Shown here in pieces: positions 1-8,941 of a stretch of 64,000 bases of DNA. Every line of letters begins with the position of its first letter. Position 1 is the stretch's first letter. The DNA is from Betaproteobacteria bacterium. GTDB taxonomy: Bacteria > Pseudomonadota > Gammaproteobacteria > Burkholderiales > Casimicrobiaceae. Location: positions 186,001 through 250,000 of the forward strand of contig BOKS01000001.1 of NCBI GenBank assembly GCA_016861105.1, read 5' to 3'. The notes beneath the pieces are model-generated. The model did not search any database. It had not been told where the DNA came from and saw nothing but the letters and a program-made list of their open reading frames with translations. Both the position numbers and the translations under genes were made by a program.

Positions 1-1
1 C

Positions 2-472
2 AGCTCGCGCCCGGACACGGCCGCGCGGCAGCAGGACGAGCTGATCCGCAAGGCCTACGACGCGATCGGCGTGCGCGTCGAGTTCCACAAGGAGAAGTTC
101 CCCGAGCTCCTCAAGCTCGAGAAGCAGTGCAAGCTGCAGAGCCGCGTCGCGTCGTGGATCGCCGACTATCCCGACGGCGACAACTTCATGCAGCTGCTCT
201 ACGGGCCCAACACGTTCCAGAGCAACAACGCCTGCGCCAGGATCCCCGAGTACGACCGGCTCTACGAGCAGTCGGTGCGCACGCCGCCGGGGCCGGCGCG
301 CGACAGGCTCTACCAGGACATGACGCGGGTGATCGAGGCATACGCGCCGTGGCGGCTGACGGTCAGCCGCTACCGCAACCAGCTCGTGCAGCCGCGCGTG
401 CGGGGCTACCGGCGGCACCCGATGCTGCACGCGCACTGGCACTACCTCGACGTGGCGCCGTCGCCGAAATGA
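2..472 (+). CDS. Peptide ABC transporter substrate-binding protein, C-terminal part (5' end outside window)
   Basis: This is the last roughly 156 codons of an extracellular solute-binding protein of family 5 (DppA/OppA type), cut by the window edge. The frame is open from base 2. The family's C-terminal signature is visible: WIADYPDGDNFMQLLYGPN, followed by an arginine-rich stretch, then QPRVRGYRRHPM and HWHYLDV at the end. Such proteins bind peptides or other oligomeric substrates in the periplasm and hand them to the membrane permeases. Two permeases and a fused ATPase follow on the same strand, so this is the first visible gene of that operon. The substrate cannot be deduced from the fragment. 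The family assignment is firm. Confidence 0.9.
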   Translation, partial: SSRPDTAARQQDELIRKAYDAIGVRVEFHKEKFPELLKLEKQCKLQSRVASWIADYPDGDNFMQLLYGPNTFQSNNACARIPEYDRLYEQSVRTPPGPARDRLYQDMTRVIEAYAPWRLTVSRYRNQLVQPRVRGYRRHPMLHAHWHYLDVAPSPK

Positions 473-626
473 TGCGAAGAGCGCGCGCCACCGCGTCGCC
501 GCTCCCGCGCGAGCGGGCGACCGGCGGCCTCGGGGCCCCCGGCGCCGGGTCGCCGCCTTTCGCCGGGACACCGGCCGCGAGCCGTCGTCCGGCACGCGCC
601 CGCCCCGCCGTCACCGGAGACTGAGG

Positions 627-1565
627 ATGGCCGCATACATCGTGCGCAGGCTGTGGCAGATGATACCGACGATGCTCGGCGTCATCCTGCTCGTCTTCGT
701 CCTGTTCAACTGGGTCGGCGGCGATCCGGCGTACGTGCTCGCGGGGAAGATCAGCAACCAGGAGCAGATCGACAACATCCGCCGGCAGCTCGGCGTGGAC
801 CAGCCCTACTGGGTCCAGCTGTGGATCTTCGTGAAGCAGGTCCTCACGGCCGACTTCGGCGCCTCGTGGAGCACGAACGAGCGCATCTCGCACATCCTCG
901 CCACGCGCCTGGGCCCGTCGCTCACCGTCCTCGTGCCGCTGCTGATCCTCGACACGATCATCTCCGTCGCGCTCGCGCTCGCCGTCGCCTACGTGCGCGG
1001 ATCGCTGACCGACCGGCTGGTGATGATCCTGTGCACCGTCGGGCTGTCGATCTCGATCCTCGTGTACATCATCGTCTTCCAGTACTTCTTCGCCTACAAG
1101 CTGGGCTGGTTCCCGGTGCAGGGCTGGGGCAGCGGCTTCTGGGAGAACCTCGTCGTGTACTCCTCGCTGCCGATCCTCATCGGGCTCGTGGTGAGCATCG
1201 CGCCGAGCCTGCGGCTCTACCGGACGTTCGTGCTCGACGAGATCAACCAGGACTACGTGCGCACCGCGCGCGCCAAGGGCGTGGGCGAGAACCGCATCAT
1301 GTGGGTGCACGTTCTGCGCAACGCCTCGATCCCGATCATCACTTACGTCATGGCGGCGCTGCCGGGGCTGCTGCTGGGCGCGTTCCTCATCGAGCGCTTC
1401 TTCTCGATCCCGGGCATCGGGCGCGAGGTGATCCTCGCCGTCGAGCGCTCGGACTTCCCCGTCATCAAGGCGATCACCGTCTACGTCGCCTTCGCCACGA
1501 TCCTGTCCAACCTGCTCGCCGACCTGATGTACAAGGCCGTCGACCCGCGGGTCCAGCTCAAGTAG
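627..1565 (+). CDS. ABC transporter permease, DppB/OppB type
   Basis: A 312-residue inner-membrane permease of the binding-protein-dependent peptide transport family, close to the usual length. The first membrane segment spans about residues 12-30 and is followed by the conserved GGDPA turn. The EAA-like loop that docks with the ATPase lies near residues 210-231 (DYVRTARAKGVGENRI). About six membrane segments can be drawn. It follows the binding protein after a 154-base gap in which I see no gene, and precedes the second permease by 9 bases. It should pair with the DppC-like protein downstream to form the channel. Confidence 0.93.
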   Translation: MAAYIVRRLWQMIPTMLGVILLVFVLFNWVGGDPAYVLAGKISNQEQIDNIRRQLGVDQPYWVQLWIFVKQVLTADFGASWSTNERISHILATRLGPSLTVLVPLLILDTIISVALALAVAYVRGSLTDRLVMILCTVGLSISILVYIIVFQYFFAYKLGWFPVQGWGSGFWENLVVYSSLPILIGLVVSIAPSLRLYRTFVLDEINQDYVRTARAKGVGENRIMWVHVLRNASIPIITYVMAALPGLLLGAFLIERFFSIPGIGREVILAVERSDFPVIKAITVYVAFATILSNLLADLMYKAVDPRVQLK

Positions 1566-1574
1566 GGGCGCGCG

Positions 1575-2828
1575 ATGAGCACCGACGCCGCAACGCTTCC
1601 GCGCGCGCACCGTCCGGGCGGGCCCCGCGAGGTCCCGCGGCACGTCTCGCCGGGGCTGTGGACGCTCGCCTGGCGGCGGCTGCGCGCCGACCGCGTCGCC
1701 ATGGTCTCGTTGTGGATCGTCGCCGCCTTCCTCGTGATGATGGTGCTGTCGGGCAGCGGGCTCATCGCGTCCGACTGGTCGCGCGAGGTGGGCGTCAACT
1801 ACGCGCCGCCGACCTTCGTCGGCCCCGACGCGGGCGGGCAGGGGCCGGGTGCCGCGTCGCCGCACGGCGACGCCGGGCCGACGGCCGCCAGCGAGTTCGA
1901 GTCGACCGTCGTCGATCCGATCGGCGACGTGATCGCGGAGCTGCGCCGCGGCCAGGCCCCCTCCGGCGCGGCCCACGGCGGCGACGTGGTCGACCCGCTG
2001 GCCGATGTGATGAAGGACATCCGGTCGCAGAAGGGCGCGGCGGCCGGCGGCACGGTCGATCCGCTGGCCGACGTGATGAAGGACATCCAGTCGGGCCGGG
2101 GCGCCCCGGCGGCTGCAGCGGCGGAGGAGCGGCGGGCCACGCTTCCCTTCGGTGGCGACAAGTGGGGCCGCGACGTCCTGAAGAAGACCATCAAGGGCTC
2201 GGAGACGTCGATCTTCGTCGGCATCGCCGCCGCGTTCGTCGCGACGCTGATCGGCACGCTGCTCGGCGCGCTCGCCGGCTACTACGGCCGCTGGATCGAC
2301 GACGCCCTCAACTGGTTCTACAACGTCTTCAGCTCGGTGCCGTACCTGCTGCTGATCCTCGCCGTCGCCGCGGTGCTGCAGCAGAAGGGGATGACGACGA
2401 TCATCCTGATCCTCGGCCTCACCGGCTGGACCGGGATCTTCCGCCTGATCCGCGCCGAGTACCTGAAGCACAAGGGCCGCGAGTACGTGCAGGCCGCGGA
2501 CGCGATCGGCGCCTCGCACGGCCGCAAGATGTTCGTGCACATCTTCCCGAACGTGTCGCACGTGGTCCTCGTTCAGCTGTCGATCCTGACCGTGGGCTTC
2601 ATCAAGGCCGAGGTCATCCTGTCGTACCTCGGGTTCGGCGTGCCGGTCGACGTCGTGTCGTGGGGCTCGATGCTGAACGAGGCGCAGAACGAGCTGATCC
2701 TCGGCAAGTGGTGGCAGCTCGCCGCCGCGACCGCGGCGATGGCGCTGCTGGTGACCGCGTTCAGCCTGTTCACCGACGCGCTGCGCGACGCGCTGGATCC
2801 CAAGCTCAAGGGTCTCAAGGGGCACTGA
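1575..2828 (+). CDS. ABC transporter permease, DppC/OppC type, with a repeat-containing insertion
   Basis: The C-terminal two thirds match a DppC/OppC inner-membrane permease: a DKWGRDVLKK entry motif near residue 195, several membrane segments, and an EAA-like loop with YVQAADAIGASHGRKMF. At 417 residues it is about 110-120 residues longer than typical family members. The extra length is a probable periplasmic loop at about residues 70-190, after the first membrane segment (residues 42-60). It holds three imperfect repeats centred on DPIGDVIAEL, DPLADVMKDI and again DPLADVMKDI, with Gly/Ala-rich linkers. The gene sits between its partner permease and the ATPase, with one base before the next start. 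Transport function is well supported; the role of the insertion is unknown. Confidence 0.92.
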   Translation: MSTDAATLPRAHRPGGPREVPRHVSPGLWTLAWRRLRADRVAMVSLWIVAAFLVMMVLSGSGLIASDWSREVGVNYAPPTFVGPDAGGQGPGAASPHGDAGPTAASEFESTVVDPIGDVIAELRRGQAPSGAAHGGDVVDPLADVMKDIRSQKGAAAGGTVDPLADVMKDIQSGRGAPAAAAAEERRATLPFGGDKWGRDVLKKTIKGSETSIFVGIAAAFVATLIGTLLGALAGYYGRWIDDALNWFYNVFSSVPYLLLILAVAAVLQQKGMTTIILILGLTGWTGIFRLIRAEYLKHKGREYVQAADAIGASHGRKMFVHIFPNVSHVVLVQLSILTVGFIKAEVILSYLGFGVPVDVVSWGSMLNEAQNELILGKWWQLAAATAAMALLVTAFSLFTDALRDALDPKLKGLKGH

Positions 2829-2829
2829 C

Positions 2830-4554
2830 GTGAGCCGGCCGACGCTCGAATCCTCCGCATCCGGCGCGCTCGTCAGCGTGCGCGACCTGCGCGTGTCGTT
2901 CCGCCTCGACCGCCACAACACCTTCGAGGCGGTGCGCGGGATCTCCTTCGACATCCCGCGCGACGCGACGCTCGCGCTGGTCGGCGAGTCGGGCTCGGGC
3001 AAGAGCGTCACGGCGCTCGCGATCCTCGGCCTGCTGCCGCCCGAGAACTCGATCGTGCACGCGGGCAGCGAGGTCGTGTACGGCGGCCGCAACCTCGTCG
3101 GCCTGCCCACGCGCGAGCTGCGGGCGCTGCGCGGCGCCGACATCTCGATGATCTTCCAGGAGCCGATGACGTCGCTGAACCCCGTGTTCACCGTCGGCTC
3201 GCAGCTCGAGGAAGTGCTGCGCCTGCACCGCGGCCTGTCGGGGAAGGCCGCCCGACGCCGCTCGATCGAGCTGCTCGACGAGGTCGGCATTCCCGACCCG
3301 GCGTTCAAGATCGACGCATACCCGTCGCAGATGTCGGGCGGGCAGCAGCAGCGCGTGATGATCGCGATGGCGATCGCCTGCGAGCCGAAGCTGCTGATCG
3401 CCGACGAGCCGACGACCGCGCTCGACGTGACGATCCAGAAGCAGATCCTCGAGCTGATCGACGACCTCAAGCGGCGCCACCAGATGTCCGTGCTGTTCAT
3501 CACCCACGACCTCGCGGTGGTCGGCGAGATCGCCGATCACGTCGTCGTGATGCGCAATGGCGAGATCCGCGAGCAGGGGCCGGCGCGGGCGATCTTCGAG
3601 ACGCCGCGGGATGCGTACACGAAGGCGCTGCTGCAGTGCCGGCCGCGGCTCGACCGGCGCCCCACCCGGCTGCCGGTGATCGACGACTACATGGCGGCCG
3701 GGCACCACGGCCCGGCGCACCTCGAGGAGCGCAGGCGCGGCGTCGGCGCGGGCGACCCGGTGATCCTCGAGGTCCGCAACCTCTCGAAGAGCTTCTTCGC
3801 ACGCGAAGGGCTCTTCGGCCGGCGCGAGTTCAAGGCCGTCCGCGACGTCTCGTTCACGCTGCGCAAGGGCAAGACGCTCGGCCTCGTCGGGGAGTCGGGC
3901 TCGGGCAAGACGACGGTCGGGCTGACGCTGATGCGGCTGCACGAGGCGACCGGCGGCGAGGTGCTGTTCGAGGGCCGCGACATCCTGAGGATGTCGGAGG
4001 CCGAGTTCATGGCCTACAAGCGTCGCATCCAGATCATCTTCCAGAACCCGTACGCCTCGCTCAATCCGCGTTTCACCGTCGGGCAGATCCTCACCGAGCC
4101 GATGATGATCCACCGCATCGGGTCGTCCACGCAGGAGCGCACCGACCTCGCGTTCGAGATGCTCGCGAAGGTGGGCCTGCCCGAGGTCTCGTTCTACAAG
4201 TATCCGCACGAGTTCTCGGGCGGGCAGCGGCAGCGCATCGCGATCGCGCGCTGCCTCACGCTGCGGCCCGACATCCTGATCTGCGACGAGTCGGTCTCCG
4301 CGCTCGACGTCTCGGTGCAGGCGCAGGTGCTGAACCTGCTGCAGGACCTCCAGGACGAGTTCCGGCTCTCGTACATCTTCATCTCGCACGACCTCGCCGT
4401 CGTCAAGTACCTCTCCGACCAGGTGATGGTGATGAACAACGGCGAGCTGGTCGAGATGGCGGACGCCGACGAGATCTACCGCGCGCCGCGCGAGCCCTAC
4501 ACGCAGCGGCTGCTGGCCGCGATCCCGCGCGGCTGGCAGCCGGCGCGCGCCTAG
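2830..4554 (+). CDS. ABC transporter ATP-binding protein, fused DppD-DppF type
   Basis: Two complete ABC ATPase domains lie in one 574-residue chain. Domain 1 has Walker A GESGSGKS at residues 52-59, the signature SGGQQQR near 169 and Walker B LLIADEP near 188. Domain 2 has Walker A GESGSGKT near 354, the signature SGGQRQR and Walker B ILICDES. Each domain carries the oligopeptide-type C-terminal extension that starts near the PxxAYT motif. Most peptide transporters encode DppD and DppF separately, so this is a natural fusion. It couples ATP hydrolysis to peptide import through the two permeases upstream. It ends the operon; an inverted-repeat element starts 5 bases after its stop. Confidence 0.94.
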   Translation: MSRPTLESSASGALVSVRDLRVSFRLDRHNTFEAVRGISFDIPRDATLALVGESGSGKSVTALAILGLLPPENSIVHAGSEVVYGGRNLVGLPTRELRALRGADISMIFQEPMTSLNPVFTVGSQLEEVLRLHRGLSGKAARRRSIELLDEVGIPDPAFKIDAYPSQMSGGQQQRVMIAMAIACEPKLLIADEPTTALDVTIQKQILELIDDLKRRHQMSVLFITHDLAVVGEIADHVVVMRNGEIREQGPARAIFETPRDAYTKALLQCRPRLDRRPTRLPVIDDYMAAGHHGPAHLEERRRGVGAGDPVILEVRNLSKSFFAREGLFGRREFKAVRDVSFTLRKGKTLGLVGESGSGKTTVGLTLMRLHEATGGEVLFEGRDILRMSEAEFMAYKRRIQIIFQNPYASLNPRFTVGQILTEPMMIHRIGSSTQERTDLAFEMLAKVGLPEVSFYKYPHEFSGGQRQRIAIARCLTLRPDILICDESVSALDVSVQAQVLNLLQDLQDEFRLSYIFISHDLAVVKYLSDQVMVMNNGELVEMADADEIYRAPREPYTQRLLAAIPRGWQPARA

Positions 4555-4559
4555 CCCCC

Positions 4560-4771
4560 GAAACGAGGGTCAGACTCGCATTTCGTCGTCCGGCGGCGCT
4601 GAAACGGGGGCGGGGTCCGGCATCCGGTGTCGCCGGCGGGATGGGGCGGGCACGCGTCGTGCCGGTCGAGGTTCGGCCCCGGACGCCGCGGCGGCGGAAT
4701 GCGCGTCTGACCTCGTTTCGGAAATGCGAGACCGACCCGCCTATTGGAAATGCGAGTCTGACCCTCGTTTC
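4560..4771. repeat. Short inverted-repeat element, copy A
   Basis: This 212-base intergenic element is bounded by two copies of a 25-base sequence in opposite orientation: 4560-4584 (read GAAACGAGGGTCAGACTCG and on) and 4747-4771 (read GAAATGCGAGTCTGACCCTC and on). Two decayed copies lie between them at 4696-4719 and 4721-4738. Each unit can fold back on itself, since GAAA..CGAG faces CTCG..TTTC. The element lies between the ABC operon and the convergent tldE-like gene and codes for nothing I can see. The same unit returns at 28148-28341. The arrangement resembles REP/BIME-like or MITE-like elements moved by transposases encoded elsewhere; no transposase is present here. Confidence 0.8.
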
Positions 4772-4796
4772 GCGTCTGCGGCCGAGGCCGGGCTAG

Positions 4797-6185
4797 CTAG
4801 AGCGTGAACGCGAGCTCGGAGAGCAGCGCGCCGGGCAGGCGGACGCTGGCGAGGTGGCGCGATCCGTAGCTCTCGGAGGAAAGCATGAGCTCGCGCTCGC
4901 GCGAGAGCGCCTCCAGGTTGTCGCCGAACATCCGGTAGAGCGAGTCGTCGAAGCGCAGCGGATGGACCGGACCGACGACGCGGCCGCGCTCGACCCAGAA
5001 CGTCGCGAAGCGCGTCATCCCGGTCATGCGGCAGGCGACGCGGTCGGAGTAGTTCATGTACCAGAGGTTGCCCACGGCGAGGCCCGTGTCGAGCGCCGCG
5101 AGCGCGTCGGCGGCCGGCAGCGTGCCGCCGTCCATCGCCAGCGACTCGGGCGATTCCCAGGCGTTGGCGCCGTTCGCCGCGAGCCCGAACTCGCGCGCGG
5201 TGCGCGGCGCCACGAGCGATCCCGCCAGCGCACCCGCCTCGATCAGCGGTATGCGCGCGGGACGCACGAAGCCCTCCGGCTGGAACGCGGGCGCGACGCC
5301 GCCCGCGTAGTCCTCGACGATCGTGACCGCCGGCGCGAGGCGCTGGCCGTCCAGCATGCGGGAGAGCGCGCTCTGGCGCGTGGCGAGTCCGCGGCCCGAG
5401 AACGCGCCCCAGCGCAGCAGGCTCGCGATCTCCTCCACCGCCGACGGCGCCAGCCACACGCGATAGCGGCCCGGGGCGAGCGTCCTCGCGTCGCGCGCGA
5501 CCAGCGCCAGCTCCTCGCGCGCGCCCTGCATCCGCGCGCGCATCGCCTCCGCCGACCAGTCGAAGCCCGCGAGCATCGTCTTGACGGCCTTGTCGGCACG
5601 GTGGTGCAGGCTCCAGTCGAGGTTGAACGTGCTGACCGCGTGCCAGTTGCGCTGGCCTTCCGAGTTCGCGAAGCCGCGCACCACCGGGCCCGCGGCGTAC
5701 AGGCCGACGAGGTCGGTCCCGTCCGCTGCGGCGAGCACCTGGCCGACGACTTCCGCCGACGGCGGCAGCGTGGCGGGCACGACGTTGCGGGAGCTCGCCA
5801 CGACGTCCGGCAGCAGCAGGTGCGGATCGTCGGCGAGATCGTCGAGCGCGCCGCGCAGTCCCGCCAGCGCTGCGACCGCCTGCGCGACGTCGGCTGCGAC
5901 CTCGCCCGACAGCGCCAGCGCGTGCTGCGCGTGGCGCGCGCCGCGAATCAGGCGCAGGGCGACGGACTGCTGCGTCACGCGGCCGGCCTGCCGCACCTTC
6001 GCGCGATTGAAGCGCACGAAGTCGGAGGCCTCGGCCTCGTACCAGGCGGTGAAGCGCTCGCCCGCCACGAGCGACCGGCCGAGCGCGTCGGCGACCGCCC
6101 CGAAGTGCGTTTCGAACGCGTCGGGCGTCGCGACGTCGAGCGCGCGCGCGTCGAGGTCGTGCGCCGCGGTCGTCGCCGGACTCAT
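4797..6185 (-). CDS. TldE/PmbA-like metallopeptidase subunit
   Basis: A 462-residue protein of the TldD/PmbA (modulator of DNA gyrase) family, of the non-catalytic TldE/PmbA type: no HExxxH motif is seen. Family features include the SVALRLIRGARHAQHALALSG region near the N-terminus and the C-terminal GMTRFATFWVERG segment. It should form a heterodimer with the TldD-like protein encoded just upstream; such pairs degrade or process unfolded peptides in the cytoplasm. I chose the ATG at 6185; an alternative ATG at 6257 gives 486 residues with an Arg/Pro-rich leader and overlaps the tldD-like gene by 11 bases. The partnership is inferred from adjacency. Confidence 0.85.
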   Translation of the reverse strand: MSPATTAAHDLDARALDVATPDAFETHFGAVADALGRSLVAGERFTAWYEAEASDFVRFNRAKVRQAGRVTQQSVALRLIRGARHAQHALALSGEVAADVAQAVAALAGLRGALDDLADDPHLLLPDVVASSRNVVPATLPPSAEVVGQVLAAADGTDLVGLYAAGPVVRGFANSEGQRNWHAVSTFNLDWSLHHRADKAVKTMLAGFDWSAEAMRARMQGAREELALVARDARTLAPGRYRVWLAPSAVEEIASLLRWGAFSGRGLATRQSALSRMLDGQRLAPAVTIVEDYAGGVAPAFQPEGFVRPARIPLIEAGALAGSLVAPRTAREFGLAANGANAWESPESLAMDGGTLPAADALAALDTGLAVGNLWYMNYSDRVACRMTGMTRFATFWVERGRVVGPVHPLRFDDSLYRMFGDNLEALSRERELMLSSESYGSRHLASVRLPGALLSELAFTL

Positions 6186-6246
6186 GGACCCGCCCGCCAC
6201 GCTGCGCGGTTCGGGGCGGGTTCGCACGCGCGGCGGCGCGTCGGCC

Positions 6247-7680
6247 TCACGGCGCATCCCCGCCGAACACCTCGACGCCGCTGAAGACGCACGCCGGCGC
6301 GGCGTGCCCGACGCGGATGATCTGCGAAGGCTCGCCCTTGCCGCAGTGCGGCGTGCCGAGCACGCGCCGCGTCGCGGCGTCGCCCACGGCCGTGAGGCTG
6401 CGCCAGAAGCTGGCCGACACGCCGCGGTAGTTCGGATTCCTGACGACTTGCCCGAGCTTCCCGTCGACGACGAGACGGCCGCGCTCGCATCCGAACTGGA
6501 ACTTGTTGCGCGAGTCGTCGATCGACCACGAGCTGTTGGTCTCCATGTACACGCCGCGCGCGATGCCGGCGACGAGGTCGTCGAACGACGACGTGCCGGG
6601 CTCGAGGTTCAGGTTGGCCATGCGGTCGATCGGCGGGCGGTTCCACGAGTCGGCGCGCGCGTTGGCCACGCCCGGCAGCCCCGCGCGCGCCTGCGAGACG
6701 GCCCCGCCGAGCGGGCGCATCAGCACCCCGCGCTCGATCACGTGCACGCGCTCCGCCTTCGTGCCCTCGTCGTCCCAGCCGTAGCTCGCGAGCTCCTCGG
6801 GGATCGTCGGGTCGAACGTGACGTTCAGGAGCTCCGAGCCGTAGCGGTAGCTGCCGAACATGTCCGGCGTCACGAAGCTGGTCCCGGCGAAGTTGCGCTC
6901 GTCGCCGAGGATGCGGTCGAGTTCGAGCGGATGGCCGATCGACTCGTGGATCTGCAGGATCATCTGGTCGGGCGCGAGCAGCACGTCCATCGTGCCGCTC
7001 GGGCAGTCCGGAGCCAGCACCAGTTCGAGCGCCTCCTCGGCGACCCGGCGGCCGCAGCCCGCGTAGCCGAAGCGCGCGAGGATCTCGGGCCCGCCCTGCT
7101 GGCAGATCGCGCGCTCGCCGGCGAGCGTGCGCGTCTGCGTGTCGCCGCCGGCGTGGGCGGTCGCGGACGCGCCTGCCATCACGAAGCGGTAGCGCTGCAC
7201 GACGTCGCCGCCGGCACTGGTGACGAGCCGGTGCGTCGCCTCCCGCACCTCGATGCCCGCTTCCCAGTCGACGATGCGCGGATCGAACCCCGCGGCCTGC
7301 GACTCCGCGGCGAGCATCTCGTACCACTCGCGGCGCGTCGGCCGCGCGGCGCCGGCGGACGGCGCGTCGTAGCGGCCCACCGCGGCGGGTCGCGGGAGCG
7401 TCCGGGTGTCGAACAGCCCCAGGCGTGCCGTGGCCCGTGCCCACGCGAGCGCCTGGCGCAGCGCGCGGACGAGCCCCGGCGGCGAGAGGTCCGACGTGGC
7501 GGCGTAGCCGAGGCCGCCGTCGGCGTGGACCGTCGCCATGGCGCCCCGGTCGGTGGACACCGCGAGCGGCTGCGCGACGTTCTTGCGGACGGCGTAGACC
7601 TCGGCGATCTCCTCGACGAAGCGCAGCGACCAGAAGTCGGCGCGGACGTCGAGCGGCGGAAGGGGGCCTTCGTAGGGCAT
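6247..7680 (-). CDS. TldD-like zinc metallopeptidase, catalytic subunit
   Basis: A 477-residue TldD family protein. The zinc-binding motif HESIGH (HExxxH) is at residues 245-250, followed by PLELDR, matching the family active site. The N-terminal region shows the family's self-hydrolase fold features (YAVRKNVAQPLAVSTDRG). It is a divergent member compared with E. coli TldD. With the downstream TldE-like protein it should form a peptidase acting on unstructured peptides; relatives mature or degrade microcin-type peptides. It sits beside a peptide importer on the opposite strand, which may be coincidence. Confidence 0.88.
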   Translation of the reverse strand: MPYEGPLPPLDVRADFWSLRFVEEIAEVYAVRKNVAQPLAVSTDRGAMATVHADGGLGYAATSDLSPPGLVRALRQALAWARATARLGLFDTRTLPRPAAVGRYDAPSAGAARPTRREWYEMLAAESQAAGFDPRIVDWEAGIEVREATHRLVTSAGGDVVQRYRFVMAGASATAHAGGDTQTRTLAGERAICQQGGPEILARFGYAGCGRRVAEEALELVLAPDCPSGTMDVLLAPDQMILQIHESIGHPLELDRILGDERNFAGTSFVTPDMFGSYRYGSELLNVTFDPTIPEELASYGWDDEGTKAERVHVIERGVLMRPLGGAVSQARAGLPGVANARADSWNRPPIDRMANLNLEPGTSSFDDLVAGIARGVYMETNSSWSIDDSRNKFQFGCERGRLVVDGKLGQVVRNPNYRGVSASFWRSLTAVGDAATRRVLGTPHCGKGEPSQIIRVGHAAPACVFSGVEVFGGDAP

Positions 7681-7778
7681 GCCGGTCGCGGGAGACGGGG
7701 GAGGGGATGCGCACGAGGACCGGGAGACGATGCCTCCCGGCCGGGTCCGCGATTATCGCGCGAGGCGCGAACGCGAGG

Positions 7779-8285
7779 TCAGCGCCCGCCGGCCGGCGGC
7801 TGCGCGAGGCCGCGGAGGGCATCGCCGGTGACCCGCACGATGCGCCAGTCGGGCATCACCGTCGCGCCGAGCCCCCGGTAGAAGCGGATGGCCGGGAGGT
7901 TCCAGTCGAGCACCGACCACTCGAAGCGTCCGCAACCACGTTCCACGGCGATGCCGGCGACCGCGCGCAGCAGCGCCTTCCCGACGCCGCGACCGCGCGC
8001 GTCGGGCAGCACGAAAAGATCCTCGAGCCACAGGCCGCGGCGCGCGAGGAACGTCGAGAAAGTGTGGAAAAACAACGCGAATCCAACCGGCCGCTCCGCG
8101 ATGCGCGCAATCAGGGCCTCCGCGGAGGCCGGCGCGCCACCGAGCGCCGCAGCCAGGTCCTCCACGGTGCCGGTGCACAGGTGCGCGAGCTTCTCGAAGT
8201 CGGCGAGGGCACGGATCATCGCGTGCAGGGCCGCGGCGTCGGCAGGACCGGCCCGGGCGATCGTGGGTGCGTCCGGCGCCGTCAC
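7779..8285 (-). CDS. GNAT family N-acetyltransferase
   Basis: A 168-residue acetyltransferase whose acetyl-CoA binding loop ARGRGVGKALL lies near residues 96-106. The flanking pattern is typical of the fold: GLWLEDLFVLPD before it and WSVLDWNLPAIRFYRGLG after it. The pattern is closest to diamine/polyamine acetyltransferase-like GNATs, but the substrate is not determined. I place the start at the GTG at 8285, which overlaps the upstream stop codon as GTGA. Upstream of that point the frame reads as Arg/Pro-rich low-complexity sequence. The overlap suggests co-translation with the small upstream gene. Confidence 0.85.
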   Translation of the reverse strand: MTAPDAPTIARAGPADAAALHAMIRALADFEKLAHLCTGTVEDLAAALGGAPASAEALIARIAERPVGFALFFHTFSTFLARRGLWLEDLFVLPDARGRGVGKALLRAVAGIAVERGCGRFEWSVLDWNLPAIRFYRGLGATVMPDWRIVRVTGDALRGLAQPPAGGR

Positions 8286-8722
8286 GGGCGGATCTCGCCC
8301 GCGCCTGCCAGCCGCGGGCCCCGAATCGCCAGGTCGCGCTGCAGTCCGTCGAGGTCGGCGACGCGGGGCGGCAGGCCCCGGCGCACGAACCCGGGACCGG
8401 CGAGCGGCGCGAAGGACGGCGCGTCGTGGGCGAAGAGGGATGCGAGCAACGTCCTGATTCGCCACGAGGGGCAGGCGGCGAGCGCGTGGGCGGCGAGGTG
8501 CTGCGCCCGGCCGCCACGCCGCGCAGGGGGCACCGTGCCGGCGCCGACCACGACCGTCGCCTCGCACGCCGGCGGTGCGTCGAAGGTTCGTGGCGATCGC
8601 CACCCCTTCGGCGTGCGCGCCGCGTCTTGGATCAACGCGCGGGGGCGGCGCGGCGGGTCGAACGCCGCAGCCCACGGCGCGCGCGGCGCGACCGTCGCGG
8701 CCCCGGTGTCCGCCGCGGGCAT
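8282..8722 (-). CDS. Hypothetical protein
   Basis: I do not recognise this protein. It is about 146 residues long from the ATG at 8722. The C-terminal half looks like folded protein, with alternating hydrophobic and charged residues (RIRTLLASLFAHDAPSF, then LPPRVADLDGLQRDLAIRG). The N-terminal half is rich in Ala, Pro and Arg. No signal peptide or membrane segment is visible. Its stop codon overlaps the GTG start of the acetyltransferase gene by 4 bases, which is the best argument that it is real. The start is uncertain because the frame stays open upstream to 8953. Confidence 0.45.
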   Translation of the reverse strand: MPAADTGAATVAPRAPWAAAFDPPRRPRALIQDAARTPKGWRSPRTFDAPPACEATVVVGAGTVPPARRGGRAQHLAAHALAACPSWRIRTLLASLFAHDAPSFAPLAGPGFVRRGLPPRVADLDGLQRDLAIRGPRLAGAGEIRP

Positions 8723-8941
8723 CCGCCCCGGGATCGACGCGTCGTCGATCGCGACGGGGGCGGGCGGATCATCGCGCTCGGCGGGGCGAATCGTCACGAT
8801 TTGGCGGATTTGCAACAGTTTTGCGACGTTGGCGCCCGGCGCCGAGGACTTTTGCTTGCCGGGTTTGCACGGGCTAGTGGACGATGGCCCCGTGCCGGTC
8901 CGGGCGCCGCCCGGACCGGGCCAATCACTGGGGGTTTTCCA

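Noticed and set aside
363..3503. A minus-strand open frame of over 1,000 codons opposite the ABC transporter genes.
   Set aside because: It is Arg/His/Asp-rich with no domain and lies antisense to clear ABC transporter genes; long antisense frames are expected at this GC content.
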